This document shows positions 12,795-25,497 of a stretch of DNA of 64,000 nucleotides, in pieces (the stretch's first letter is position 1; each line of letters begins with the position of its first letter). The notes beneath the pieces are model-generated. The model did not search any database, had not been told where the DNA came from, and saw only the letters and a program-made list of their open reading frames with translations. The stretch is from Doris montereyensis. Its lineage: Eukaryota > Mollusca > Gastropoda > Nudibranchia > Dorididae. Position numbers and translations under genes: made by a program. Location of the stretch: positions 1 to 64,000 of the forward strand of contig JAXRKP010001005.1 of NCBI GenBank assembly GCA_037039925.1. Direction: 5' to 3'.

Positions 12795-13405
12795 TCTCAG
12801 CTTTACCACACATTGAACTCTCTCCAATAGCATTGGTTGTGTTTTTGTTTTACAAGTGTAAAGCCTACAGTGTAATATGATATCTTGTGAAATAGATTTT
12901 TAGTTTTTGCATTAAGACTTTGAAAAATCCAACGCTAATTTAATATCTTTATTACAGCTTCTTTTTTTTAATGCATGATGGTCTTACGCATGAACAAGTG
13001 ACTGATGATTCTGATGCGTGTGTTTCACTCATTTTCATGTCAGTTGTGATAATGTGATCTCAGCAACTTTGTTCAAAAGAGAGAAAAAAATCTTTTAAAA
13101 CTTTTTTGAGCACACTTGTACATCACTCAGCAAATGCATTTATCATCATATCATTAAAACTAAAACCGCTTTCATTACCAGCAAGAAAACGTGTCTCAAA
13201 ATAATATAAATGAACAAATCAGACTAGAATGAGTTGGTAATGCATTACATTCATGATGGTAATAAACACTTTACATATATGTTATTTATTTTTAGTGTTT
13301 CGAAATCAAGATGCCATCCTTATTTTAAATTATTTGCTGTAAAATGTGTTGTACTTGGAATAGTCTCGAATGAGTGTTTGAAATACATTCTATTATTAAA
13401 TAAAA
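12795..13405 (+). other. BAG3 3' untranslated region (probable)
   Basis: AT-rich, no long coding frame. An AATAAA occurs at 13399-13404 (TTAAATAAAATG), the first good polyadenylation signal I noticed after the stop. A short frame at 13234-13419 shows nothing recognisable. Confidence 0.45.
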
Positions 13406-13930
13406 TGTTAGTGTTTTAGAACAATTGTATTGGAGTCAAATATAGATAGATTTGTTTCATGGGGTTTTATTATTCAGTAGTAGTCAGTTTCTGTAATCTC
13501 CTTCAGACGACAGTTTATTATCTATTTTGTTGATTCATTACATTTTCATTCCCGGAATGGTTGTAGGTTTTGGTTTTCATCGTTTTTGTGTCCATATCAG
13601 ATTATAATATCCACACATATCTGTGTGCCGGTCAGTTGTGAGGTTGTCGTCTGTGTGCTTACGATGTATTTACAGGATTTTAGTGGAGGTGGTGTTATGT
13701 TGCAGGTGGATTGGTTTGTTTGTTGTTTTTGGGGTTGTCAATTGCTTTAATTAGTTTTTTCAATGTTTGCCTTGCTTTATTATGTAAAGGTCAACCATTA
13801 TTTACTGATTTTTTAAAAAAAGGCTTTAGTGAAGTTTATACTTAAAGCTTCTATATATATACATGTTTTAGTACATCCCACATCAGTCTTTGTGGTATAA
13901 GTATAATTGGTTTGTTGTGACTGAGTAGAC

Positions 13931-13968
<38 letters not shown>

Positions 13969-14796
13969 ATATATATATATATATATATATATCTCTTCTT
14001 CTGGAAAGCTTTAAAGTTGAAATGAAAAAGCTTTAAAGTTGAAATGAAAAAGTTAACTCTTGTCTTTGAACTGCTATGCTATATCAAATTCATATTTAAG
14101 TTTGTCCAAAGCAGAAAATACACCTTACAAAGTACAGTGAGAAGGATTGTTTTTCTTTCATGTTCAACGTTGCTTGGAAGAATAATGTGAGCAAAAGAAG
14201 CTTTTCAGAAATCATCAGCATCCATTTAGTTTCACTGTTTACTTTAACATGGATTGAAAAGTGCATTTATGTCACACACATGTAGCTACTATAACAGGTG
14301 ACATCCAAATTCCAGGAAGCCCTGTGCAAATACTGGTATGAATAAGACTTAGCATTTGTAATGATAAACTTGATTGTATTTTTTATTTATTTATTTTTCT
14401 CATTTGAATTTTACTTCTTCACTTTTTCATGTTTAAGTAAGAGACTATTTACAGAATTGCACTTGCTGTCATTTAAAGTTTTGAGGCAAAGACAAAAGGT
14501 ATTTGCAGATAGCAAGGTCAACAATTTCCTGTTATAAGGGAGCCATGGTCTTTATATCTTCTTACAAATTAATGAGCTTTGCATCGGATTGTGAGCTAGA
14601 GTTTCATCTCTGGTTTCAGTTCTGATTGACACTCGAAAAACTTGCCATAGATGAGGGAAAAGTCGAAAAAAAGCTAGACTTAATTAGGCTAAGCTGCAAA
14701 TGTTAGCAAAGTAAATCAGTTCACCCGTCCCCCTCATATATTTGTGTTCATGATCTATACAGGAATTTGATATTCGTACAATGTGTCAGTTCCATG
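13406..14796. other. Intergenic, AT-rich, with (AT)n repeat
   Basis: Nothing coding was seen. A (TA)n microsatellite lies at about 13930-13992, followed at about 14010-14050 by a direct duplication of AAAGCTTTAAAGTTGAAATG. Confidence 0.5.
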
Positions 14797-15058
14797 AGAG
14801 GCAAGTAGCTCAATTGGTAGAACTGAGGATGCCCAAGTTTAATTCCCAAATTTTTCTTGCCCCTCCTGTCGACCCAGCAGCGAAATGGGTAGCTAGGTCT
14901 ATTCAGACTGCGAAAATATAGGCGGCAAGGAATTAAAACAATGTCAAACTACCTCAATATGCCGTATGCCTAAAAAAATCAGGACTCTACTCCTGGTCGC
15001 CGTACACTACGGTTACCCCTGACTGAGAATGAGACTTACTTTTTACCAGCTCCTGGTT
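14797..15058 (+). mobile_element. SINE-like element, third family
   Basis: Begins with a tRNA-like head (GCAAGTAGCTCAATTGGTAG, an A-box-like region, followed by a degenerate B box AAGTTTAATTCCC). A body follows containing CAGCGAAATGGGTAGC and GGTCGCCGTACACTACGG. No second copy is present in the window, so assignment rests on the tRNA-like head and the body style. Confidence 0.45.
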
Positions 15059-15924
15059 ATTAGTTTTCTCCTCATTTATGCAACAACATCAAAGATAAAA
15101 ATATCCGTAGGATAAGAGATGATTCATGTTGGGTGATTTTAATATGTACAGGAGTATCTAGACTGCTGTCAACATTTTGCTTGTTTGTATACAAAGTCTG
15201 ACTATATGCACAGGGTTTTCGTAACATAAACATACAAATAAATATACACATAATATATTCGTAATTCATACATATGTTGTATGATGACATTAGTCTGGTT
15301 TCTCATCTTTTGGTGTATACTCTTTAGTTTGTATTAAAGCATGTTATTTAGTTTATGCTGACCTTATCTTAGTGAATAACATTTAAAAATAGCTTGTTTA
15401 GATTGGTGGTGTGGCATTATATACTTTTTTTTTCTTTTTTTTTAAATTCATGCATCAAATCAAATAGGCACATGATGTATCTTTTCTACAATGTTCAATT
15501 CTGTTTGGATGGCATACCTCATTCACTGGTCTCTTTGAAAAGAATTTGACTTAATGGGGAGTTTTTTCATAGCGACAAAGGACTTTGTCTAGTGTTGGTT
15601 GAATTGAACTGAATCTTTTACTTTTTTAACAACTTGTTTGCAATTTCTGATGAATAATTTAATTAAAAGCAAATGTGTGCGTTTTTGGAAATGATAGCCA
15701 AGACGAAACAAAGGATGAAGAAGTGATCTTACAAAATGAAAGTGAAATTATACAAATCTTATTTCATATTATTATCTGTGATGATATTGAGACATGCCTT
15801 AAAGATGTGTCAAAATTCTTTTCGTATGTCTGATGAATGCCATGATGTGCCCAGAATGTATCATAATCATACAGTGCTCATTGCTTATAAGAACGCATAT
15901 GACATAAGAACAGTTTTTCACTTG
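15059..15924. other. Intergenic, no gene seen
   Basis: AT-rich sequence between two SINEs. Short frames (15072-15290, 15736-15960) have no recognisable product. Confidence 0.45.
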
Positions 15925-16200
15925 ACCAGGGGACTTAGTTGCCCAGAGGCAAGGCGTTGATCTCTCAACCAGAAGGTGTTGGGTTGAACAAAAGTTTTAT
16001 TGGATTGGGTTTTTTTCCAAACAAAACCCACGCCCTGGTCGATTTAGGTGGATCAACACCTAGTCCCATCGGAGACGGACAATGAAAAGGAGGTCTCGTG
16101 TGCATATCACAACAGGGCAGTTACGACTGAAAAAATTAAATCCTACAAGAGTAAAAACCCCTTACTTGTGGATATGAGTTAAATTCAAATCAAATCAAAT
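15925..16200 (+). mobile_element. tRNA-derived SINE, family 1
   Basis: A tRNA-like head (TTGCCCAGAGGCAAGGCGTT, CTCTCAACCAGAAGG, degenerate B box TGGGTTGAAC) leads into a body with GGTGGATCAACACC, GGAGACGGACAATGAAAAGG and AGGTCTCGTGTGC. It ends in an AAATCAAATCAAAT tail. A second, inverted copy lies at 26775-27075. Confidence 0.75.
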
Positions 16201-17199
16201 ACATTTTTTAAAATCGATTGACAAATTGTTCCTCGAAACTGTGTTCAGAAGAGAAGGGGTGGAGGGCTGAACATGTCTTTGTAGGTTTGCAAGATTTTGG
16301 AATCAATTCCATGCCTTAATTGTGCTTTATCATTATAATTATAATTGAAATTGCTATGATAAATTTTAAAGAATGACGAGTAAGAAATAAGTCATCATGT
16401 TCATGAACAGTGTTCCTTAGACAAGCCAATGCAAAGTTGGGAGGTTATTATAATGTATCGGTATTACAAGACATTAGGTATTGGTTTTGTTACTCCTGGA
16501 TTGACAGATAGAAGAACATATCGAATATGAGGACTTTTATCACGTTGATCACTGTTCTTATGAGCAATGAGCCTTGTAGTTGAGAAATCTTGTATGACAA
16601 AGTATGAATGTGTGTATGCAAAATTAGATTCCTCTCCCTATTTACCTCATGTGATAACATGGTTTCTGTAGCAATATAATACTATAATTACTATCATTGT
16701 GAAGAGTGGTGTGTGTTGCTTCATGTTCAAAACTTCAAGTGATTGTTGAGCTGATGTAAACCACAATAAATATTTAGGACAGGAAAGCCAGTTTGTCTGG
16801 TGGGTATCCTGCTCCATGACAAATTGCTGTCTTTCTTTCATTTCTTCATTTTGGATGGCGTATGTATCATTCTTTTAACTATGCATTCATATAAACTATC
16901 ATTATCATCCATTTTCTAATCTTTAATTGATTCATGACTGAAAGCAATTGTGATCCAGAGGTAAGGTGCTGGACTTGAATAATGGAACAATATGCAAGTA
17001 GAAGTCATTTTACATCACCAAGCTGATTATCAATGTCAATCTTTTAATTTAGGAAAGGAATGGACGGTAGATATTAAAAACCATGGCGAGTGCAAAGCAC
17101 ATTTTGTCATGAGCATAGCAGTCTGCTCTACATCAATTGATATCACATGTATACAAGGACAATCTGCGTACTTTTATCGACATATTTGTTTGGTCAAGT
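16201..17199. other. Intergenic, no gene seen
   Basis: No gene was recognised. A fragment at about 16949-16985 (GTGATCCAGAGGTAAGGTGC) looks like a truncated SINE head. A short frame at 16992-17222 runs into the next SINE and is not supported. Confidence 0.4.
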
Positions 17200-17520
17200 T
17201 GCGGCGATGGCCAAATGATTAGGCTGCCAAACTTGGGATCACGAGGTCTCGGGTCCAAATCCTAGCAACACATATTCCCCATTTGACCCAGGTGCGAGTG
17301 GGTGCAAGCATTAGCTTGGGAGTAAACAACCTGTATCAGACTAGCGTCCTGTCCAGTAGGTGATTATTATCACCTGCTCCCTTTCACGCTAAAGCAACTG
17401 GGATATGCTCTACGGACCGTAATATTCTTGAAGGGACTTAACTTTCTTACTATTTGTTTGGTCCTGACAAGTCCCTCATATAAAATTATAAAAATCAATA
17501 AATAAATCATATCAACATGA
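17200..17520 (+). mobile_element. tRNA-derived SINE, family 2
   Basis: Head GCGATGGCCAAATGATTAGG with B-box-like CTCGGGTCCAAATCC, then a body with GACCCAGGTGCGAGTGGGTG, CAGACTAGCGTCCTGTCCAG, ATTATCACCTGCTCCCTTTC and GGGATATGCTC. Clear second copy at 41375-41660 and a tail fragment at 22905-22960. Probably transcribed by RNA polymerase III when young. Confidence 0.8.
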
Positions 17521-18155
17521 CCTTCCACCTCTCCTCATATCGAAACACCGGCCTCATGTTGACTGTCCAAAAGTCGTCCATTGGCAATGGCATACAAAAT
17601 TGTCAGGCAGCGGACAGCAACACATCTTCTCACTCTCCATCTCTTCTTGAAACAACAGCGCTGCTTTCTTCCCGTCATTAAATTAAATAACCCAGGTATG
17701 GCAGTACATGACAATATGTACTGCAGAGTACACACAGCCCACAGACGTACCATGCTTAGCTCAGCCCGAGTAGTAAAGGGTTCATGGGGCATGTTGAAAG
17801 GGATTTTTCTGTCATATGTGGACTTTGTGTTGTTGCGAATACTGTGTTTTTGAATTGAAGTCGCAGCCAATATAGCTAATATTAATATACCAGTACTAAT
17901 GATTGGATGTTGAAGATGAAGCAGCATGGCTAGCCAGTTGCCTCAGAAATAAGCTCAGCATAGTCTCTCCTCATTCACTCACAACACATCGACCAACAAG
18001 TAGACCTGCTCCAACTACTACATGTACTACTAATACTAATTCTATTAGACCACTAGACCTTGACTACTTTTGACATTCAATTTTGCTAATACATCGGCTC
18101 AAAAGCAGAAAACACTGACAATAATTATAAATATACATGTATCTGCTTTTTCTTA
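17521..18155. other. Intergenic, no gene seen
   Basis: Overlapping frames occur on both strands at 17535-17927, but neither resembles a known protein. Confidence 0.4.
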
Positions 18156-18531
18156 TACAGTAGCATCTGCCAAAATGCACTTTTTTCATGCAACCGAATT
18201 GTACAACCTAATTACCCCCTCAAAATGCAACAAAGGCTGGCTTGACTTCGCCAAAATGCAGCAGGTTTTTGTAAGTCTGTCTTCAATTTGTTGCATTTAA
18301 AAGCCAATTCCTGTGAAAAAAGACTTGATAACCTCTTCTTGCCTCGTTCCAGTGACACAATCTGTCCCGCACATGTGTATGTGTGTATGACATCTAGATC
18401 TTAACCAACTAATCTTGGCTGTCTCGGCTCTGGTCACCCTTACCCGCCTCTTGGTCATGGCCTTTGACTTGGCCAAAATGCACAATTTTTTTGTCACCAG
18501 TGGACCATGCATTTTGGCAGAGACTACTGTA
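18156..18531. mobile_element. MITE with TA target duplication
   Basis: Left end CAGTAGCATCTGCCAAAATG and, reverse-complemented, right end CAGTAGTCTCTGCCAAAATG, flanked by TA on both sides (18156-18157, 18530-18531). The motif GCCAAAATGCA recurs inside at about 18250-18260 and 18473-18483, as expected for internal transposase-binding repeats. About 370 bp, no coding capacity. Ends and TA flanks suit a Tc1/mariner or pogo-type mobiliser. Confidence 0.88.
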
Positions 18532-19040
18532 TCGACATCGTTTTAATGGTCCCTTTGATGTTGATAAATCTGGATTGACTGCAACTGCAAGTCAGCTTCC
18601 TGATAGTTAAAGACGGTTATCTCGAGAGAATTATTTTTTTTAACAATATGTCACAAAAATCCTGAGATCACAGGATTGAGTAGCCAGCAGGGATATGGCT
18701 GGGTGTTGAGAGAAAACACTTCTCTGTGTTGGCCTCCAATTCCATCATGTTTCCAATATTAAGAAAAGAAAAAAACCAGGACATCAATTATCAATTTTAT
18801 CTTTTTACTGTTTAATATCATTTTAATCATATTCATAGCCACTGAAGTAGCAGTTTCATTTCAAAAACAAAAGTTCTTCTAACATAAATGTAAAAGTATA
18901 CACATCAACACCATCCTTCCTCCAAGGACAAAAAAAAATTTTTAATATTCATTCTCTTGAAACATATTTGGAATGAGCATTTAAGCACCAACTCAACATG
19001 CTAGTTTGAAGAAACATACACACACACACATACAGAAAGA
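18532..19040 (-). other. Probable ZMYND8 3' untranslated region
   Basis: Lies immediately downstream (on the minus strand) of the ZMYND8 stop codon. Minus-strand ATTAAA motifs occur at about 18811-18816 and near 18937, giving plausible poly(A) signals 100-230 nt after the stop. No other gene is visible. Confidence 0.4.
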
Positions 19041-19289
19041 CTAGAGAGATCGTCCAGAACGAAGAATTCCTCCAAAAGAGCCTGGAAGGATAAAGCTGCC
19101 GGCGATTGGCTGTTGGGCTTGTTGGGCCGCCTGCGGTGAGGCTTGCTGTTGCTGTTGCGGTTGTACCATGGGAAACATTGATGCGTTTTGTAAAAGCTGG
19201 ACGTTGGCTGAAAGATTCTGACTTCCAGCCATGAGAGGTGGGACAATGACGGGAATGTTGGGATTGGCCCCACCCATCAGCTGTAACTG
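19041..19289 (-). CDS. ZMYND8: ZMYND8 terminal exon (Gln-rich tail, stop)
   Basis: Starts after acceptor TTCTCAG at 19290 and ends at a stop at 19041-19043. It encodes QLQLMGGANPNIPVIVPP, later the Gln-rich MVQPQQQQQASPQAAQQAQQ, and ends GGILRSGRSL. Low complexity, disordered, phase 0. The antisense-shifted frame 19001-19273 is a shadow. Confidence 0.82.
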   Translation of the reverse strand, partial: QLQLMGGANPNIPVIVPPLMAGSQNLSANVQLLQNASMFPMVQPQQQQQASPQAAQQAQQPIAGSFILPGSFGGILRSGRSL

Positions 19290-22016
19290 CTGAGAAGATC
19301 GAAAGTAATTATAATAATAATAATCTTAAGAATGTAGGAAGTTTGAAATGCTTTAACTTTAACAGTATGCTCAAACTGAGTTTTTATATCAAGCCCCAAT
19401 TCAAGTTTTATTGTACAATCAAAATTTAACTAAAAGTATACTGTTCCACAAAAGAAACGCATATTATTTCTATGTGTAACTTAAATCCTTTCTACGACTT
19501 TCTAAATTTAGATGTCTTTCACTTTTTGTTTTGATTAAGATGTATTGCTGGCTTCTTTGAGATTTTAAGATATCGTGGTATAGTGGATGTTGTGGATCAC
19601 CCAAAGGCATCAGCTGAGGGACAGCAACATTCAGTACATTGTGTTTGTACAGTAGTCACTGGATAAACACACGCTACATAAAAGTACACTCTGCACAAAC
19701 ACATGCCTAGATCTACCAACCAAATTTTTACTATATAAAAACTTTGTAAAGACACGGTCGACACACATAAAGACACGCCTTTTCTCTGAATGCAACGTCA
19801 TATCTATCCATTATTGGTCTCAAAACGTGTCTTTGTTAGTGAAGTCAGTGTTATTTTTGTCAGATACGAGAACAGAGAACAAATTGTAGCGAACAATATA
19901 AATATTAGCTACTACTCCTTGGACAAATGTGTTACCAATAGTCTTCTTCCGTTATAGCCATCGATTTTGTATAGCTCCATTTAATCTTTGTCTACCCGAT
20001 CACCACCAGGACAAAAGTGTCAGACAGCTTTATGTCATGTCTAGCCTACATTCTCTATATCTCTCATTGAGTCATTATTATGAGTCTTTGGGATTTCCAG
20101 ACGATCTTAGAGTAAGCTAGCTGTCAAGATTTTATGCTGTGGATCAGACAAATTTATCAATCACTAATCCGAAACACATATCAATGCATAGGATTGAGAC
20201 AATAGACTGCGATCAGACCTTCCATTCATCCTTGACAAAATTGCCTGAAAAATTTCTCGGACCAAATGTTATGCAATATTATACAAAACATACACTGTTA
20301 CATCATACAGGGATGGGGACAAGCTCTGAAAAAAAACCTGATTTTTATCCCCCCTTTAAAATTTCAGAATAGTATTACATAAGAGCATTGCATTTAAATA
20401 CAAATACAAGAAATTTAAAGAAGAGGGCAACAATATTTTTTAAAACCAATGTTATCAGACATGCCAACTTTTTAGAATCAAATTTCAAGAGAGATCTGTA
20501 TCACTATCATCATAGTCCTGTAGTAGTACATTGCTGGACTGGCAAGACAGCATTTTGGAGTTCTGTATGGTAACTACCTATATATCTAAATCTAAGGGTT
20601 TATTTTTCAAAAAGTATATCAAGCCATTGCCATTAGTCTTGCAGACTATTCATCCTCTGATTCTATAAAACATTAGTGAAAATTTCACAGGTGCCATGTG
20701 CATGTTATGCACGTAACATCCCATAGCAGTTATTAAAAAGGTGAGCCCCCTCCCTCCCCCTGCTCTAGCCAAATAATTACTCAAATACACACAAAAAACC
20801 CAATAAAAGATTAAAAGAAAACAACCCAAGAACAGACGAAAACCAGTGAATCATCTCTTCTTTCGTTTATCTTCATTTCTTTACATTCAAATCGATCTCT
20901 TCTCAATTTCAAACGTTCTTCATCCTCTTTTATCGCAGTCACTAATTTCAATCATATTCATTTTTTTCATGTTTTCTTACTCACTTTCTTCCATGGCAAT
21001 TTACTTTGCAATCACTTTACTTCCCTCCAAAACATTTTACTATAACTACAATAATCCCTAATTTTCTCTTCAAGTATGCCAACCCCCCCCCTCTCTCTCT
21101 CTCTCTATCTCAACAATGGCTACCTATAATGCAACACTCTTGGAATCAAAACTCCTAATCCAAGCTAAACAATAGTAGTCAGTAGTTTGTTTTTTTAATG
21201 TCAACATGTGTGAGTTATCTCCCTTTACGGGCATGATTCGCAAAGGGCATGGACGTCAGTTGGACTTGTTTGTTGTTTTATTGAAGTTTACCCCCTCTAA
21301 CATATACATTGATCTCAGGTGAAAGTAAACAGCAAGATTAAAGATTAGATAAAAGAGGAAAAGGAAAGATGAAGAACCTACCAGCAGCTCCCGCTATCCA
21401 CCCAAATTGGAATTGAGTCTCGGATATTAAAAGAAAAGCTCAAATCAAAGTAGCTTCACTTCATTAGTTCAAGTCAAGCCCGAAACTTTCTACCAAGCAT
21501 ATGTGACTAGCCCTAAAGTAATAACATGCGACCCTGCAAAAAAAATCAATACTCATGTAGTATTGTAGCCCACATGTAGTATTGTATGTATCGTAATATT
21601 AGCACAATACTACAGGTGCCTGCGTTGATCAGGATGTTGTATAGCAATGTTGCATTGTAGACCCTATGTGAGAGTGTATTTATATGTATGTGTGTGTGTG
21701 TGATAGAGAGAGTAAGAGAGAGAGAGAGAGTGCATGTCTTTCTTATAAGCACGGAGCAACAGTGTCCTGCCTGTATGGGCTTTCACGAACCGATTTGAAA
21801 AAGGCAAGAGCAATCGTAAAATAGTAAATGAGGCATAATTCTAGAAAACAACAACAAAAAAGTGCACGATTAAACTTGAAATCTTGAATGTTAAAGGTAT
21901 GTAGATGTACTACTCCTACTACCAGTACCACTACTACTATTGCTAGGCTTACCACACCAGTATTACTAATTTTAATGTCTCTCTCTCTCATTAAACGGCG
22001 ATAAATGATACCGTAA

Positions 22017-22017
<1 letters not shown>
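19290..22017 (-). other. ZMYND8 last intron, left part
   Basis: No exon was recognised. A fragment at about 21310-21400 (ATCTCAGGTGAAAGTAAAC then CTACCAGCAGCTCCCGCTAT) resembles the 3' region of the LINE at 37300-38190. Short open frames (19929-20120, 20139-20372, 20846-21061) lack any recognisable product. Confidence 0.45.
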
Positions 22018-22058
<41 letters not shown>

Positions 22059-22091
22059 CCTCTCTCTCTCTCTCTCTCTCTCCCTCTCCCT

Positions 22092-22173
<82 letters not shown>
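22018..22173. repeat. (CT)n microsatellite
   Basis: About 155 bp of almost uninterrupted CT/TC dinucleotides with a few CCC and TTT interruptions. The 145-codon plus and 70-codon minus frames over it are artefacts. Confidence 0.95.
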
Positions 22174-22904
22174 GTTTGGGACATGCGTTCTAATTAGACT
22201 TAGACCCTATGTTTTCCCGGGCGGCGGGTGCTTGTGTGTGTATAAAAATAAAAATGAGACAAAAACACGGAGGAATTCCTCTGTGCCAAATAAAAAGGGA
22301 AATCCCCATCCCTGTCCCATACGGATCACAACAATGGCCATTGGTTGTACTATTCAGCCAATGAAATTAGGATACGCCTGCAGGCAACAGGTAAGAGGTC
22401 GGTCCGGTGGAAACGGTGTCGGCTCAGGCCTTGCCTGCGAAAACAACTGGTGACGCGTCATTTTTCCCTGAAACATCGACTATTTAAAAAATCCGGAAGT
22501 CCGGGAAAAAACCGGAAAATCCTCATCCCTGAAATATGATGACTGGAACAATACCTGAATCTCAATCTCAAACGGAAGATTCAACGCCAAAAATCGAAAA
22601 TTTTAAACTCGTTTCTTCCAACATTCGTCATTTCTGCCATTTAAATCGCAAATTCGAAAATATTTTTTAAAATTTCGTTCGGTGGAAAAATGCCGGCACA
22701 TTCGGCAAATGATAAAATTGCTGGCATTCCACCTAAAGGCGAAGAAATGGAAGGTCTGCTGCGATATGATTGGTTGCGGCAATGAAAGGAGAATACATTT
22801 TGTAGGTGACAGGTGACACACAAACACCGCACAGAAAGAGTAAGTACTAAGGGCATGAGGCGGGGCTAATGATCAAAGGCCCTTAGTGATTGGATCTTGA
22901 AGCT

Positions 22905-22960
22905 CTTAATTGAAAAGCTCCGGCTCTATAGGCCGTAAGGGCCTTGATGGAACTTTATGC
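22905..22960 (+). mobile_element. SINE family 2, tail fragment
   Basis: GCTCCGGCTCTATAGGCCGT and AAGGGCCTTGATGGAACTTT match the 3' part of the SINE copies at 17200-17520 and 41375-41660. The 5' part is missing. Confidence 0.6.
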
Positions 22961-23007
22961 TCAGTACAAGAAATCACTTGTGATCTCCGGTGCTCAAATT
23001 GCCTTAC

Positions 23008-23106
23008 CTGTTGAGTGGCAGACGGTTGGGGCAGGTACTGAATTTGGACAGTGGGTTGCAGTGATTGTGTAGGGGAGAAAGTCAAATTCGGGTTTGGTGT
23101 CGAGGC
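23008..23106 (-). CDS. ZMYND8: ZMYND8 exon, Gln/Pro-rich tail
   Basis: Acceptor TTTCTTATAG|GCC, donor CAACAG|GTAAGG, 99 nt, phase 0. Encodes ASTPNPNLTFSPTQSL, then QPTVQIQYLPQPSATQQ. Disordered region C-terminal to the MYND finger. Confidence 0.8.
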
Positions 23107-23773
23107 CTATAAGAAAAAAAGTAAAACAAAACGCATCAAGCAAAGAAAAAAATTAATTAGAATATATCATTAAAAACAATACACGACATTTTGAAGATCA
23201 CAAGATAAAAGGTAGTCACAAAGTCATATTTCTAAGGTATGCGATATTTAAAATTCTGTATGTTGTAATTATTATAAAAGAGCTTCATGGTACATGTACT
23301 CATGGTATGAAAAATGAGACTTTCAAATCTAAAACAACTCATTTTCTCACTCGTGTTTTAGTGACTACTTGATTTCCCCTGTGATATTTAATCATAATTG
23401 ATAATACACCTGTCTTTATTTCTAAATAATAATCACTTTCTTTGCCCAATAACATTTTTTATTTTGGCAATCATTTTGTTGCTGTTTTTCCAATGGTATT
23501 GATATGTATACCAATTTAAAAGAAACGTGCAGATAAACAATGCAATCAGTTCAATTACATCTTTCTCATTATTTGCCATGTAGTGGTCTTCTTCAGTATT
23601 ATAATTATATTGTAACAAACCCATGTAATGACTGACCAAAGCTCCGTCAAAACGTTTCATTCTAATTTTTAAAAATCCACTTCATTGTGTAATTTAAAAA
23701 GTCAAAATAAGAACGAGAAAATGAAGGAAAGACCTCCTGTACAAAAATACAAAGAAACAGTTAAACTGCTTAC

Positions 23774-23857
23774 CTGAAGGCCGGATACAGAGGGAAAAAT
23801 CTGTAAACTGTTTCCAACTACATTCGCTGATCCAGAATGCATTGGGTTGAAAGACGT
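23774..23857 (-). CDS. ZMYND8: ZMYND8 exon, tail
   Basis: Acceptor TTCTTTTCAG|ACG, donor CTTCAG|GTAAGC, 84 nt, phase 0. Encodes TSFNPMHSGSANVVGNSLQ, then IFPSVSGLQ. Low-complexity tail; both neighbours share phase 0. Confidence 0.8.
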
Positions 23858-24032
23858 CTGAAAAGAAATGATGTTCAAAGTTACAGGTACAGTTTTAATA
23901 ACACAATGATATCCTTTTAGGTTCATTCAGATGAGAGTATAGGAGTGAAAAATAGACAAGAAAACAAATGATAAGCATGAGGAAAAAAGACTGGAAGAGA
24001 GAAAATGATTTAGAACAACTTTCAAAAGGCCT

Positions 24033-24048
24033 GGGGGGGGGGGGGGGG
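24033..24048. repeat. Poly-G run
   Basis: Sixteen consecutive G. Intronic, a difficult stretch for sequencing. Confidence 0.9.
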
Positions 24049-24461
24049 ACATTCAGTCAACAATTTTATTAATTTGAAAATAAAAAGTTAAAAACTGTGT
24101 GTCAATGTCATAATAGGATGCGCCATGATCAGACTTTGCTGTACAAGACATCACAGCTTACTCCTACGTACATGTGCCAAGGGTCTTCTCATCAAGAATT
24201 TATTTTCACGATCATTTTCTTTCTTTTTTTTTAATACGTAGAGGGGGAAAATTATCTCACAAATGGTGGTGTAGTTTTGAGCGTGCAATTATGCGCACTT
24301 GGCATGCATTTATGAATACTTATTGCAGAGAAAAATATTGGTCACACGCTGTCAGCGGACCATGCATTGATGCAACTTGAAATTATCTGGTGACTACTGT
24401 ACACACTCACAAAAAACAAAAAAGCAACCCGCCAAGTAAAAATCTAAAATCTTGTTGTTAC

Positions 24462-24524
24462 CTTAGATGAGGTGGATAGTATGGTAGCCTGGTTGGAAGG
24501 AAAACTGGACATTGACTGGTTTCC
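24462..24524 (-). CDS. ZMYND8: ZMYND8 exon, tail
   Basis: Acceptor CCCCCTCAG|GGA, donor TCTAAG|GTAACA, 63 nt, phase 0. Encodes GNQSMSSFPSNQATILSTSS and a final K, a Ser/Asn-rich stretch. Confidence 0.78.
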
Positions 24525-25313
24525 CTGAGGGGGAAAAAGCAAATGCCAATGCATTTATAATGATTCCAAATATGAATTGTTAAATATCTTATAGAAAGAA
24601 GAGACTCAAATTTCCTTGAAATGTGCAATTTTCTTCTCATTCATCCCTGTGATTCAACTCACATGAACGATGGTTGATAGTGTTATTTTTCGTGTCTAGC
24701 AAATCATGCCCTTTCCATCTCCCGACCTCAATCTTAGAGTATCTTTTCTAAAGATGCAGTAATTTGGTAAAAACCTGTTTCTGTTTCACCTCCAATGACA
24801 ACAATAAAATAAAGTCTTCATTAACAGTTCTGAGGAGAGCTTTTATCAACAGGAAGAAGGAAAGATCAGGCATCAAAAGGAAAACCGTATTCGGAATCAA
24901 ATCTCATTCATTAAATACTTTTGCATATAGTTAGAGTATGAAATGTATATTTGCAAAATTATATTTCTTTCCTTTTTACATAACCTTCTCTTTTCCAAAT
25001 CAACGATTCAGTTTCATCTTATTTCTCATGCTTGTGCCTTCCCATCCTCTCTCTTATTCCTTTACACCAAATCACTAAAAAAACATAGTTTTTCTCGCCC
25101 TACGGTAACACAAAGTAAAAAATGTTACATCATTATTTCAATGTGGTTCCACTGTCAACATCAAATCAATTTCTTTTTCACAAGACTGCGACTACACGAT
25201 TGAGCAAAAGCTAAGCAAGCCGTAATGACAAAATTTCAGTTCAAAGACAGCTTGAAAAAGGTAAAAATGCTATGGCTCAACCAACATCAGGCATATCTAG
25301 GGTAAGACTTCCT

Positions 25314-25475
25314 GAAAAGTGTGAAAATGATATGATGAAAAACACATCACGTTTACAACCGTTTGAAACGGAATTTCCAAAGCCAACACTGCCAAAGTCC
25401 ATGGTTTTTGGCATTTTTCTCTAAATGATGTAACTGCGACTTAGGCACACTATTAAAATGTCCCCATTTCATTAT
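25314..25475. repeat. Inverted repeat, left arm
   Basis: Reads AAGTGTGAAAATGATATGAT, later GCCAAAGTCCATGGTTTTTG and CACACTATTAAAATGTCCCC. Its reverse complement is found at about 26066-26236 with high similarity. With the right arm it encloses the ZMYND8 exon at 25498-25671. Confidence 0.85.
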
Positions 25476-25497
25476 TTTTTTTACCAAATTGACTCAC

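Noticed and set aside
15925..17280. tRNA genes at the A-box and B-box sequences
   Set aside because: The cloverleaf pairing is degraded and the sequences continue into repeated SINE bodies, so these are SINE heads.
21972..22453. Arg/Glu-rich minus and Leu/Ser-rich plus frames
   Set aside because: Artefacts of the (CT)n microsatellite.
22740..22900. A possible promoter with GATTGGTTG and AGGCGGGGC motifs
   Set aside because: It lies within a ZMYND8 intron with no exon or transcript evidence beside it.
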